A DNA stretch of 42,106 nucleotides from an uncultured Collinsella sp. (GTDB taxonomy: Bacteria > Actinomycetota > Coriobacteriia > Coriobacteriales > Coriobacteriaceae): the NCBI GenBank assembly GCA_934643145.1, contig CAKUBM010000018.1:1-42106 (forward strand). Reading direction: 5' to 3'. A program made the position numbers and the translations under genes. Shown piece after piece: positions 6,915-15,587 of the stretch. How positions within the stretch are numbered: position 1 is the stretch's first letter; each line of letters starts with the position of its first letter. The notes under the pieces were generated by a model that was given only the letters and a program-made list of their open reading frames with translations, had not been told where the DNA came from and searched no databases.

Positions 6915-8711
6915 GTGTCTGAACAGGCGAATTATGGAACGAACGATTCCATTGGCGTACGTTTGATCAACCATGCGGATGATGCGGTTTTGCCGGTCGG
7001 GGAGCATGACTTTTCCGAGGCGATCAATCGGTGCTTATTGGTCGACAAGACCATGTTTATTGCCGATATGTTGGATTGTGAGGCATCTGTCGCACTCTGC
7101 TGCCGGCCTAAGGGTTTTGGCAAGAGCATGAATCTATCGATGCTCACATGTTATTTGGAACGACCCGTTCACCGTCGAGCAGACCGCAACATATTCGTCG
7201 GCACACAGATTTGGGAGGCGGGTGGCGGTCGTTATCGAGATGAGCATGCGCGCTACCCGGTGATATCGCTTGATCTTTCGGCGGTTGCGAGGCGTGGCGC
7301 CGATGCTGCCGCAACCATGCGTGGCGTCCTCGAGCGCGAGTGCACCCGTCTGCTGCCGTTGTTGGACGCCCCGGATTTGCCTCGAAGTGAGCTGCGCCAT
7401 GTCGAGCGCGTTGCGCGTGGCGTGGCGGACGATGTCGAGATCGATTCTGCGCTCGGCACACTCATAGCGCTGCTGGAGACGTCGTGCGACGAACAAGTTG
7501 TTCTGCTCGTGGATGAGTGCGACGCGGCGTTGCCAGGTCGCAAGGAGATGAAGGGCCGCCGGGATTCATCTTGTGCCGAGTACTTGGATCGGGTGCTGTT
7601 CGATACGATCGCTTATGCTGGCGACTCGTTGCGATTGACATGCCTGATGGGAGAGCGCCCTGGTCCCGCCGAGCTGGCGTTGGCCCAGCGCGGCGTTTCC
7701 TATCGGTCGGCAACGCCGCTATCGGCCTGGTGCGATTGGCGGTTTGGGTTTTCGGATGACGAGTGCCAGACCCTTCTGAACCTCATGAAGCGCGAGGACA
7801 GTCTGGATGACGCTCGAGAGTGGCTTGAGGGGTACCGGTTCGGTGGTTTTTATTGCTCGAGTCCGGAGCGCGTGATGGACTTCTTGCGTCGGGGTTGCAC
7901 CGCGCCTGTTCGCACCGATCTATATAGCTACGCCGATCGTCTGAGCGCATGTGTCAATGATTGGAATCTCATGTGCCTGTCCGCGTTGTTCGATTTGCTT
8001 GAGCCGCATGGGTCTATTGAGGCGCCAGTGCATGTGCATGCCGATGAGCCGGATACCGCCGAGTCTGACGATATCTGGACCGCGCTGTATCTATCCGGAT
8101 TCCTGACAACGGACATGACGGAGCAGCCGGAGGATGGCGCGCGTCTTCGTGCCCTGCGTCTGCCCAACAACGAAGTGCACCAGGCACTCCGTCTTGTCAT
8201 TCTGGAGTGGTTTGAGTGTGCTGTTGAGGACGTTGAGGTCATCGACGCATTCCGTGATGGGCTATGCCGAGGCAATGAGAGTGCTGTAAAGCAAGCATTG
8301 AGCTGCGTTCTTGACGATCTTGGTCTTGATGCAAATCGGTCAAATATACGTACGGCTTATCACCTGGCGCTCCAGGGACTCTGCTTTGGGCTGCCCGGCT
8401 ATTGCAACCCTACTTCCAAGCGAAGTGGCGTCTCGGATCGCTGGGATATCCAGGTGATTCCTACCGGTCGGGTGTTTGACGTGGCCGACACGCTCGGCAT
8501 GCTCGATGAGCGACCGCTGATAACGATCAACATGATGTACGACCCTGGCGTCGATGCCCTGGGCCTGGAACTGTTGGCGGTTCAGGCACTGCTCGACATA
8601 GAGCGCGACGGCATCGATGATATCCGCGTGCCGCGCCCCGCCGTCGGGCGCATGCGTTGGGGCTTTGGTTTTGACGGTCAGCGTGTATCCGTGGTGTGCC
8701 AACGACTGTAG
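6915..8711 (+). CDS. AAA-ATPase-like protein with degenerate PD-(D/E)XK nuclease domain
   Basis: The 598-residue protein matches the layout of AAA-ATPase-like proteins with a DUF1703-type nuclease tail, a family common in gut bacteria and of unclear function. Visible are VDKT, a Walker A RPKGFGKSMNLS near residue 63 and a Walker B VVLLVDECDAAL near residue 200. The C-terminal part keeps the nuclease-domain outline (YHLALQGL, DRWDIQV, GFGFDGQRVSVV). However, the strand that normally carries the E-x-K active site reads ITINMMYDP, so nuclease activity is probably lost. The start is a GTG behind AGGGAGA. It is transcribed alone, converging with the gene at 8729. Confidence 0.75.
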   Translation: MSEQANYGTNDSIGVRLINHADDAVLPVGEHDFSEAINRCLLVDKTMFIADMLDCEASVALCCRPKGFGKSMNLSMLTCYLERPVHRRADRNIFVGTQIWEAGGGRYRDEHARYPVISLDLSAVARRGADAAATMRGVLERECTRLLPLLDAPDLPRSELRHVERVARGVADDVEIDSALGTLIALLETSCDEQVVLLVDECDAALPGRKEMKGRRDSSCAEYLDRVLFDTIAYAGDSLRLTCLMGERPGPAELALAQRGVSYRSATPLSAWCDWRFGFSDDECQTLLNLMKREDSLDDAREWLEGYRFGGFYCSSPERVMDFLRRGCTAPVRTDLYSYADRLSACVNDWNLMCLSALFDLLEPHGSIEAPVHVHADEPDTAESDDIWTALYLSGFLTTDMTEQPEDGARLRALRLPNNEVHQALRLVILEWFECAVEDVEVIDAFRDGLCRGNESAVKQALSCVLDDLGLDANRSNIRTAYHLALQGLCFGLPGYCNPTSKRSGVSDRWDIQVIPTGRVFDVADTLGMLDERPLITINMMYDPGVDALGLELLAVQALLDIERDGIDDIRVPRPAVGRMRWGFGFDGQRVSVVCQRL

Positions 8712-8715
8712 CGGC

Positions 8716-8730
8716 GGGCGAAAGCCCTTT
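8716..8730. terminator. small convergent terminator hairpin
   Basis: GGGC-GAAA-GCCC (8716-8727) followed by TTT lies between the convergent genes ending at 8711 and 8729. The stem is only four base pairs, with a stable tetraloop, so the call is weak. Confidence 0.35.
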
Positions 8731-9751
8731 ACTGCCCTGCGTCCTTCATGGGCGGCATGGGCTTCCAATTGGGATCCTTAATGATCTTGCGGGCGTCCTT
8801 CATGCCGCGACGCAGCGCCGGGATACCGGTCTTAAAGCACTTGTCGACGGCAGCTAGGCGAATAAATTCCTTGCAGAAGGTCGCGGCGTTGCCCAAGCGG
8901 AACAGCACGGGGTGGTAGTCGCCGTAGATTTGCATGTAGCGCGCCAAGAAGCCGCGGTTGCGCATGATGTAGTAGCGGTTGGTGTCGCTCGTGGAGTTGA
9001 GTTGACGCTTGCCGGCGATATCCCAGTTGGAGACGGCGCGAGCGCGCTTGAGCACCACGTCGGCGACCACGGCGGCGGGAAAGTGCTGGCTGGCGACATA
9101 GCCGTAGCAGGCGTCGTCGCCGTAGATAAAGAAGCGGGCGTCGGGCAGGCCGATCTTGTCGACCACGCGGCGCGAGAACATGCCGCCCTCAAAGCACAGC
9201 TGATTCATGGCGCGGTAGCCCTCGGGGCCCAGGTCCCACTTGGCGACGGGGTTGGGGATGCCGAGCGAAAGGATGAGCTGGTACTGCCAAAAGAACGCGC
9301 CGCCATCAAAGTCCAGGCGTGAGCCCTGGATGACGTCGTAGCGGTCGGTCCACTTGGCAAGACGCTCGATGCCTTCGGGGATGACGAGCACGTCGTCGTC
9401 CATCACCCAGAACCACTGGGCCCCCAGATCGTAGGCGCATTTAGTGCCGGCGGAGAAGCCACCCGCACCGCCGCCGTTTTCGAGCTGTGGGGCGTAGATG
9501 ACACGGTCGGTGCCGCCCTGCGCGTCGGGCTGCTCGGTGTTGATGCCCCACAGGTTGGCCAGGCGCTCGTTGAATGCGGTGCACATGGCCTCGGTCTCGC
9601 GCGAATTCTCGTTATCGACAATCACGATGCGCCAGGGCGTTGCCGTGAGCTCGGTCATGGAGTCGAACAAGTTGGCCAGGAGTTCCTGGCGCTTGTACGT
9701 GACGACAACGATGGCGAGCTTATCGATGGGGGCGGGAAGGGTTGAAGGCAT
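8729..9751 (-). CDS. GT2 glycosyltransferase (GlfT2/rhamnosyltransferase-like)
   Basis: A 340-residue family 2 glycosyltransferase of the galactofuranosyl/rhamnosyl type. KLAIVVVTYKR opens the nucleotide-binding fold, WVMDDDV supplies the DxD metal site, and GDDACYGYV matches the acceptor-side region of the GlfT2-like group. The frame is open 45 codons further upstream, but the ATG at 9751 gives the expected N-terminus behind GAAAGGA. No transmembrane segment is evident, so it is likely cytosolic or peripheral. It lies 170 bp downstream of the acyltransferase on the same strand and probably acts on the same surface glycan. The sugar specificity cannot be read. Confidence 0.85.
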   Translation of the reverse strand: MPSTLPAPIDKLAIVVVTYKRQELLANLFDSMTELTATPWRIVIVDNENSRETEAMCTAFNERLANLWGINTEQPDAQGGTDRVIYAPQLENGGGAGGFSAGTKCAYDLGAQWFWVMDDDVLVIPEGIERLAKWTDRYDVIQGSRLDFDGGAFFWQYQLILSLGIPNPVAKWDLGPEGYRAMNQLCFEGGMFSRRVVDKIGLPDARFFIYGDDACYGYVASQHFPAAVVADVVLKRARAVSNWDIAGKRQLNSTSDTNRYYIMRNRGFLARYMQIYGDYHPVLFRLGNAATFCKEFIRLAAVDKCFKTGIPALRRGMKDARKIIKDPNWKPMPPMKDAGQ

Positions 9752-9921
9752 GGGGCAATATATCCTTTCACGCGCGGCGCGCGAGCGCTGCGCGGAAGCT
9801 ATCGAATACGTCCTTGGGACTGTCCTATTGTAAAGGCTCACCGCGCCTTGTCGGCAAGCTTTGAATAAAACGCAGGAACCTGCCACGGGTGTGGCGGCTT
9901 CAACGTTGGGCGTTGGCGCGC

Positions 9922-11052
9922 TTATCGCTGTTTGAGGCTGTGGACGACTCGGCTTCTAACTGCGTCAACTACGAGTAGCACCAGGGCAAAGACAATGCTG
10001 ATGGCCGTTCCGGTGGCAATGCATATGGATGCAGGGTTGCTTTGGGCGACCAGTATGTTTGCAAGCATCGCGTTGAAGATGGGGCGCCAAAGGCTGCTGG
10101 TGAGCGACTGCATCACATAGAATCCGAGCGTGGCCGCCGATAGGGTGACGATGACGCCTGCAACTCGCGGATTGCTCGAAGTACTGTGTCGGGTTGCCAC
10201 AAAGAGAAGGGAAGCGGCAGCAAGGACAAACGAGATTAACGAGGTTGATTTGTAGGAGAGGGTCGCCATCGCCGCGAGGTTGCCGGTGAAGGAAAGTGCA
10301 CCCTCTAAGATGATGGCGATTGCCAAAACCGCTATGAGTGATCGACTGCCCAAGGCGCGCATCCTGCCCGAATCCATGGCGTCGGTAACGTCGCGGAGCA
10401 GCCCGCCCACCAAAAACGCGACGACGTAGGTAGCGGCGCTCATAATCTTCTGGAGCCAAGAAAACTCTCCGCTGCTTGTTGAGTTCATGGCGGCCAAATA
10501 CCCGTTGGCAACAAATGCGAGGATGCCGATGATAATGACCACTGCCGTGTAGCTCCTCTTAGAGAGTCGGCTCTTGGCCAGCCCAAATAGCGGCGCCATG
10601 CAGACCGTGGCGGCGTAGACCCAGATAAACTCAAGGCCTAGCGTGTACCAATAGTGCGTGTCGAGGGTTACATCGGGAATGGGGGAGACGACTATGGACC
10701 ATGCAAGCGCCACCAGGCAATAGAACGCTGTGGGTAAGACAACCTTGCCAAGACGCTGCACCGTCCGTTGCATCTGCGACGCCCAGGTCGCCCCGTCATT
10801 CCAAACACGCGCGGCCGAGGCGATGAGAAAATACCCCGAGATCATAAAGAAGACTTCGTTGGCCCAGCAACCCAGCAAGTTAATAAAACCGAGGACGCCG
10901 GAATAGGGGAAGGCGGCAAGTGGCGCATATTCCGGCATGTCGGCGCAAACTGCCTGGAAGGCCCACTGAAAGGTATGGAAAATCGCGATACCAGCGACTG
11001 CGACGAGGCGCAGCGCTTCGATAGATATATTGCGTGCGGCTTTGGGCTGCAT
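9922..11052 (-). CDS. membrane acyltransferase, acyltransferase-3 family
   Basis: A 376-residue integral membrane protein with about ten hydrophobic segments. The N-terminus NISIEALRLVAVAGIAIFHTF has the Arg and His pattern of the acyltransferase-3 family, which O-acylates surface sugars. The frame extends far upstream because of shadow coding from the opposite-strand glycosyltransferases. The ATG at 11052 is correct because GAAAGGA lies at ideal spacing and the family N-terminus begins there. It is divergent from the five-gene glycosyltransferase operon, with 111 bp between them, suggesting a shared control region. Confidence 0.88.
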   Translation of the reverse strand: MQPKAARNISIEALRLVAVAGIAIFHTFQWAFQAVCADMPEYAPLAAFPYSGVLGFINLLGCWANEVFFMISGYFLIASAARVWNDGATWASQMQRTVQRLGKVVLPTAFYCLVALAWSIVVSPIPDVTLDTHYWYTLGLEFIWVYAATVCMAPLFGLAKSRLSKRSYTAVVIIIGILAFVANGYLAAMNSTSSGEFSWLQKIMSAATYVVAFLVGGLLRDVTDAMDSGRMRALGSRSLIAVLAIAIILEGALSFTGNLAAMATLSYKSTSLISFVLAAASLLFVATRHSTSSNPRVAGVIVTLSAATLGFYVMQSLTSSLWRPIFNAMLANILVAQSNPASICIATGTAISIVFALVLLVVDAVRSRVVHSLKQR

Positions 11053-11163
11053 GTCTTCCTTTCGTCTCTGGGCGCTCCATGGGCTCCATAGATTATATAA
11101 ACGCCCGTCGGCGCGCCGACCCTTTGATACCATGAAACGACAGGTATTTCCTAAGGAGCACTT

Positions 11164-12267
11164 TTGTCTACTAACGCCTCTGGCAGCCCTGTTCTGTCGC
11201 TGCTTATCCCCATCTATAACGTTCAGCGCTACCTGCGCGAGTGTCTCGATTCCGCCCTGGCGCAGACGCTCGAGGACATCGAGATCATCTGCATCAACGA
11301 CGGCTCGACCGATAGCTCGCCGGATATCATCCGCGAGTACATGGAGCGCGACGCACGCGTCAAGATGATCGACAAGGCCAACAGCGGCTACGGCGACTCG
11401 ATGAACCGCGGCCTGGAGATGGCCCGCGGCGAGTACGTGGGCATCTTGGAGTCCGATGACTTTATGGCGCCCGACGCGCTGGAGAAGCTTGTGTCGGCGG
11501 CCGAGGGCTGCAACGCAGGTTTTGCGAAGGCGAACTTCGATTTCTACTGGTCCAAGCCCGAGGAGCGCCGCTCGCTGCACGAGATGTTTAAGCCCAAGGA
11601 CTGCGGCAAACCGGTGCACCCAAGCGACACGACACAGTTCTTTAAGCAAAAGCCCTCGATTTGGTCGGCCGTCTACCGTCGCGATTTTCTCGAGCGCAAC
11701 GGCATCAAGTTCTTGCCGACCCCGGGTGCATCCTTTCAGGACACGTCGTTTGCCTTTAAGGTGATCGCGTGTGCCGACAAGGCCGTTTACCTGCACGATG
11801 CCGTGCTTTCGTATCGCCAGGACAACGAGAACTCCTCGGTCAATTCTTCGGCCAAGGTCTTTTGCGTCAATACCGAATATGCTGAGATCGAGCGTTGGAT
11901 CCGAGAGGATTACGCCCGCAATCACGCAAACGATGACGTCGCGCGCATGCTCAAGTTCAATCAGGTCATTAAGTACGATTCGTATATGTGGAACTACGTG
12001 CGCTTGGCGCCCGAGTTCTATAAGGAGTTCCTGGTCCAGATGACTAAGGAGTTCCAGGCTGCCTTGGACGCGGGGGACTTTTCGCTGGACGACCTTAAGC
12101 CGTGGAAGCGTGCGAATCTCGCTGCCATCCTCAAAGACCCCGAGGCCTGGGTGGACGAGCATCCGCACTTTGCGACGGACGGCGCCCTGGGACGCGCCAA
12201 ATACTACGCATCGGTTGGAGGCCCCGGCGTGGTCGCCGCCTTCCTCGTCGAATCGTTGAGGGGGTAG
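11164..12267 (+). CDS. GT2 glycosyltransferase, first gene of a five-GT operon
   Basis: A 367-residue family 2 glycosyltransferase. The GT-A fold begins at LSLLIPIYNVQRYLRECLDS, with NDGSTDSS and a metal-binding ESDD. The C-terminal third is specific to this subgroup. Translation starts at a TTG behind AAGGAG; no upstream ATG with a ribosome-binding site is available. Bases 11221-11466 are about 95% identical to 13440-13685 in the third gene of the operon. The next gene follows after six bases. It is likely to elongate a surface polysaccharide; donor and acceptor are unknown. Confidence 0.88.
   Translation: MSTNASGSPVLSLLIPIYNVQRYLRECLDSALAQTLEDIEIICINDGSTDSSPDIIREYMERDARVKMIDKANSGYGDSMNRGLEMARGEYVGILESDDFMAPDALEKLVSAAEGCNAGFAKANFDFYWSKPEERRSLHEMFKPKDCGKPVHPSDTTQFFKQKPSIWSAVYRRDFLERNGIKFLPTPGASFQDTSFAFKVIACADKAVYLHDAVLSYRQDNENSSVNSSAKVFCVNTEYAEIERWIREDYARNHANDDVARMLKFNQVIKYDSYMWNYVRLAPEFYKEFLVQMTKEFQAALDAGDFSLDDLKPWKRANLAAILKDPEAWVDEHPHFATDGALGRAKYYASVGGPGVVAAFLVESLRG
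11221..11466 (+). repeat. near-identical 5' segment shared by two GT genes (copy 1)
   Basis: Bases 11221-11466 align without gaps to 13440-13685 (offset 2219) with about a dozen mismatches. It encodes the nucleotide-binding half of the GT-A fold. Similarity drops sharply after TCCGATGACTTTATG at the 3' edge. The direct repeat could recombine to delete the gene between. Confidence 0.8.
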
Positions 12268-12273
12268 GTCGAC

Positions 12274-13314
12274 ATGGGAGAGGCCTCGACCCCCAAAGCG
12301 ACCATTGTCGTTCCCGTATACAACTCGGCAAGCTCGATTCAGCGGTGCCTCGATTCGCTGTTGGCGCAGTCCGAGCGTTCGATTCAGGTCGTTTGCGTCA
12401 ACGATGGATCGGCTGACGATTCGTTGCGTGTCCTGCGACAAATCGCGCAGACCGACGATCGCGTGCTGGTTATAGACCAGGCAAACGCCGGCGTCTCGTG
12501 TGCTCGAAATGCTGGCATCGATGCCGCTGGGGGTGAAGTCGTCTTCTTTGTGGACGCCGATGATTACATCGATGCCCAAACCGTCGAGCGCGTGCTGCAG
12601 GCCATGGGGTCGTCGGATGCCGAGGTCGCCGTTTTTGGTGGCGCCTGCGAGCCCGCCGATGCCGCCCCCAAGCGCGTCCAACAACTCATGAGCCCCAAAG
12701 CGGGTACCTTTGGCACACACGATCCTCAGCTGCTGTTCCACGCGAACGCGCAGCCCTATGCCTGCCGCGCGGCCTTTTCGCGCCCGTTGCTCAATCGCGA
12801 GGGCATTCGCTTTGCTCCCGGTTTGGCTTTGGGCGAGGACGTCGTATTCCAGTTCGCAGCCTATGCACTTGCCAACAAAACCGTCGTCATGCCGGACAAG
12901 TTCTATCACTACGTGATGGAGAGTGACTCGGCGACGCACGAGTTCAACAGTGCCGATGCTCGCGCCAAAAAGCTCGATGCTCATATGATGATGCTCGAGG
13001 AAGTCTTGGAGGATTGGGCGGTCTACGGTCTTTTGGATCTGTGCCCCGGCGAGCTGGTTGCCTGGTTTTTGGACCTTATCGTGTTTGACTTGGCGCGTCT
13101 GGATGCCGATGACTTTCACCGCGTTGCCGGCCGCGTCAACAGGGCTTTCACGACGTTTTTGGGAACGGAGTGGGCGGATGCGCCCAGTAAAGGCGCCGTT
13201 CGCCGTGTCGCCCACAAGCTCGTTGCGGCGACCTCGGGCGTCTCGATGGCGGACGCCACGCTGTTCTATCTTTCGACCCGCGGACTCAAAGCCTGCCTGG
13301 AGCGCTTTATCTAA
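12274..13314 (+). CDS. GT2 glycosyltransferase
   Basis: A 346-residue family 2 glycosyltransferase with TIVVPVYNSASSIQRCLDSL, VNDGSADDS, NAGVSCARNAGID and the DxD motif FVDADDY. The last 150 residues hold the GEDVVFQF motif typical of this subgroup's acceptor region. The ATG at 12274 follows the preceding stop by six bases, behind a GGGGTAGG purine run. It is the second gene of the operon and less similar to its neighbours than the first and third are to each other. No defect is seen. Confidence 0.87.
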   Translation: MGEASTPKATIVVPVYNSASSIQRCLDSLLAQSERSIQVVCVNDGSADDSLRVLRQIAQTDDRVLVIDQANAGVSCARNAGIDAAGGEVVFFVDADDYIDAQTVERVLQAMGSSDAEVAVFGGACEPADAAPKRVQQLMSPKAGTFGTHDPQLLFHANAQPYACRAAFSRPLLNREGIRFAPGLALGEDVVFQFAAYALANKTVVMPDKFYHYVMESDSATHEFNSADARAKKLDAHMMMLEEVLEDWAVYGLLDLCPGELVAWFLDLIVFDLARLDADDFHRVAGRVNRAFTTFLGTEWADAPSKGAVRRVAHKLVAATSGVSMADATLFYLSTRGLKACLERFI

Positions 13315-13388
13315 GCCTAGGCGTTGCCGCCCGCCTCCGCATCGCTGCTAAAATGACCCTGTTACACGCTATTCAACAGGAGGTTCTC

Positions 13389-14507
13389 TTGCAGAACTCT
13401 GATACCCCTAAAGTTTCGCTGCTTGTCCCCATCTGTAACGTCGAGCGCTACCTGCGCGAGTGCCTCGATTCAGCCGTGGCGCAGACGCTCGAGGACATCG
13501 AGATCATCTGCATCAACGACGGTTCTACCGATAGCTCGCCGGATATCATCCGCGAGTACATGGAGCGTGACCCTCGCGTCAAGATGATCGACAAGGCCAA
13601 CAGCGGCTACGGCGACTCGATGAACCGAGGCCTGGAAATGGCCCGCGGCGAGTACGTGGGCATCCTGGAGTCCGATGACTTTATGTTCGAGGACTCGCTC
13701 CAAAAGCTGGTAGCCAAGGCAGACGCCGAGCATGCCGATGTGGTTAAAGGCGATTTCTACCTGTATTGGTCCACGCCTACCGAGCGCCGAGAGCTTTTCG
13801 GGATTATCGACGAGCATATGACGGGCGCGGCGTATCGCCCCGCCGATCGCCCAGGCATCTTCTACCGCAAGCCTTCCATTTGGTCGGCCATCTATCGGCG
13901 AAAGTTCCTCAACGACAATCAGATTCGGTTCCTTCCCACGCCGGGGGCATCGTATCAGGACGCAGGCTTTAACTTTAAGGTTTGGGCGTGCGCCGAGCGC
14001 GCCGCGTTTATTGCGGACCCCATTTTGTGCTATCGCCAGGATAACGAGAAGAGCTCCGTTAATTCGCCCAATAAGGTGTTTTGCGTGTGCGACGAATATG
14101 CCGAGATGCAGCTCTTTTTGGACGAGCGCCCCGAGCTTAAGACTCAGCTCCAAGGCATTTTAATGCGCATGAAGGTCGATACGTACCGTTGGAATGATGA
14201 GCGTCTGGTCGATGAACTGCGCGAGCAGTTTTGGGAGAAGGCCTCACCCGAGCTCAAGGCCGATTGGGATGCCGGTCGCTTTGACCTGTCATTGTTCGAT
14301 CCGCGCGGCGAGACCGACTTGCGTTTGATGGTCAAGTCGCCCCGCGCCTACATCGATTCGCGGTTTGACTTTAAGAAGCCGGGCAAGCTCAATACGTTTA
14401 AGCACTACTTTAAGATCGGCGGCCTGCCGCTGGTCTGGCGCGTGCTGACGTATCAGCGCACCTACGGCGACAACCCGCATCCCGACGACGTGCCGGCGGC
14501 ACAGTAG
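13389..14507 (+). CDS. GT2 glycosyltransferase, paralogue of the gene at 11164
   Basis: A 372-residue family 2 glycosyltransferase. An ATG lies twelve codons upstream (13353), but the TTG at 13389 follows CAGGAGGT and matches the TTG start of the paralogue at 11164, so it is chosen. NDGSTDSS, NSGYGDSMNRGLEMARGEY and ESDD are shared almost exactly with that gene, while the C-terminal two thirds diverge. This pattern suggests duplication followed by gene conversion or domain swapping to alter the acceptor. It is the third gene of the operon. Confidence 0.88.
   Translation: MQNSDTPKVSLLVPICNVERYLRECLDSAVAQTLEDIEIICINDGSTDSSPDIIREYMERDPRVKMIDKANSGYGDSMNRGLEMARGEYVGILESDDFMFEDSLQKLVAKADAEHADVVKGDFYLYWSTPTERRELFGIIDEHMTGAAYRPADRPGIFYRKPSIWSAIYRRKFLNDNQIRFLPTPGASYQDAGFNFKVWACAERAAFIADPILCYRQDNEKSSVNSPNKVFCVCDEYAEMQLFLDERPELKTQLQGILMRMKVDTYRWNDERLVDELREQFWEKASPELKADWDAGRFDLSLFDPRGETDLRLMVKSPRAYIDSRFDFKKPGKLNTFKHYFKIGGLPLVWRVLTYQRTYGDNPHPDDVPAAQ
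13440..13685 (+). repeat. near-identical 5' segment shared by two GT genes (copy 2)
   Basis: This is the second copy of the direct repeat at 11221-11466, lying inside the GT gene that starts at 13389. Most differences are single third-position changes. Confidence 0.8.
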
Positions 14508-14519
14508 GAGCGCGTGACC

Positions 14520-15587
14520 ATGGATACCCCTAAGATTTCCGTTGTCGTCCCCATCTATAAGGTGGAGGAGTGCCTGGCATGGTGCCTGGACTCCCTGCTT
14601 GCGCAGGACATGCCCGATTGGGAGGGCGTGCTGGTCAACGATGGCTCGCCGGATGGCTCGCGCGACATCGCGGCTGCCTACTGCGAAAAGGACGCACGCT
14701 TTACTCTGGTTGATAAGCCCAACGGCGGCCTGTCGAGTGCGCGCAATGCGGGTATCGCCGCGTCCACGGCGCCTGTCGTCGCGTTTTTGGACTCCGACGA
14801 CCGGTTTACGCCCGATGCATGCCGCGTGATCGTCGATGCCTTTGAGCGCGAGGACTGCGACGTCTTGACCTTTGGCGCTAACCCGTATCCGTTGGAGGCG
14901 GGGTACCCGTGGCTTAACTATGTGCTGAGCCCACGCGATGTTTCATTTGTGGGCTATAGCTCCGAGCTACTGTTTAAGGAAGCGTCTCGTCCCTTTGCGT
15001 GGCGTACCGCCTGCAAGCGTGGGTTTTTGCTGGGCAACGGGATTGTGTTCGATGAGACCGTCAAGTATGGCGAGGACCAGGTCTTCGATTTTGCCGTGTA
15101 CGGTCGTTCGCACAAGACCGCGCTTATCTCGAACAAGCTGTACGACTATCGCGTGGCGCGCAAGGGCTCGCTTATGGACACCATGCGCTACGACGACGAG
15201 ACGCGACTGCTGGAGCACGTGAAGATTTACTCCGCGGTGCTGACTGACTGGCAGCGCGACGGTCTCGATGTCCAGCATGCCGATGACCTGGCGTACTTCC
15301 TGTGCGATTTGGTGCTGTACGATGCGCTCAGGCTGTTGGGTTCGGACTGCGGCAGGGTGTTTGCTGCCGTTGCTGCGACCCTTGCCGGTTCTGCCGTGGG
15401 CAGCGATGCTGCGCTCGCACAATGCGCTCCTTCTGTTGCTGCTATGGTGCGTGCGACACTAAACAGCAAGGCCCCCAATGCCCGTGAGTGCAAAAAGCTC
15501 ATGTTCGATTACGATGTCCTGAGGTTTGGGCGCCTGGGCGCGTGCAAACGCATGGCCGCGAATGCCTTGGGAAAGCGAGAAGTGTAG
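14520..15587 (+). CDS. GT2 glycosyltransferase
   Basis: A family 2 glycosyltransferase of about 355 residues with ISVVVPIYKVEECLAWCLDS, VNDGSPDGS, NGGLSSARNAG and the DxD motif FLDSDD. The GEDQVFDFAVYG motif matches the acceptor region seen in the second gene of the operon. The ATG at 14520 is preferred over an in-frame GTG at 14514 because AGGAG (14506-14510) sits nine bases away from the ATG but only three from the GTG. The stop codon abuts the ATG of the next gene, so the two are translationally coupled. Confidence 0.87.
   Translation: MDTPKISVVVPIYKVEECLAWCLDSLLAQDMPDWEGVLVNDGSPDGSRDIAAAYCEKDARFTLVDKPNGGLSSARNAGIAASTAPVVAFLDSDDRFTPDACRVIVDAFEREDCDVLTFGANPYPLEAGYPWLNYVLSPRDVSFVGYSSELLFKEASRPFAWRTACKRGFLLGNGIVFDETVKYGEDQVFDFAVYGRSHKTALISNKLYDYRVARKGSLMDTMRYDDETRLLEHVKIYSAVLTDWQRDGLDVQHADDLAYFLCDLVLYDALRLLGSDCGRVFAAVAATLAGSAVGSDAALAQCAPSVAAMVRATLNSKAPNARECKKLMFDYDVLRFGRLGACKRMAANALGKREV

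Noticed and set aside
11053..13215. Upstream extension of the acyltransferase frame to 13215, which would give a 1097-residue protein.
   Set aside because: The extra part is antisense to two clear glycosyltransferase genes. The ATG at 11052 has a good ribosome-binding site and the family N-terminus.
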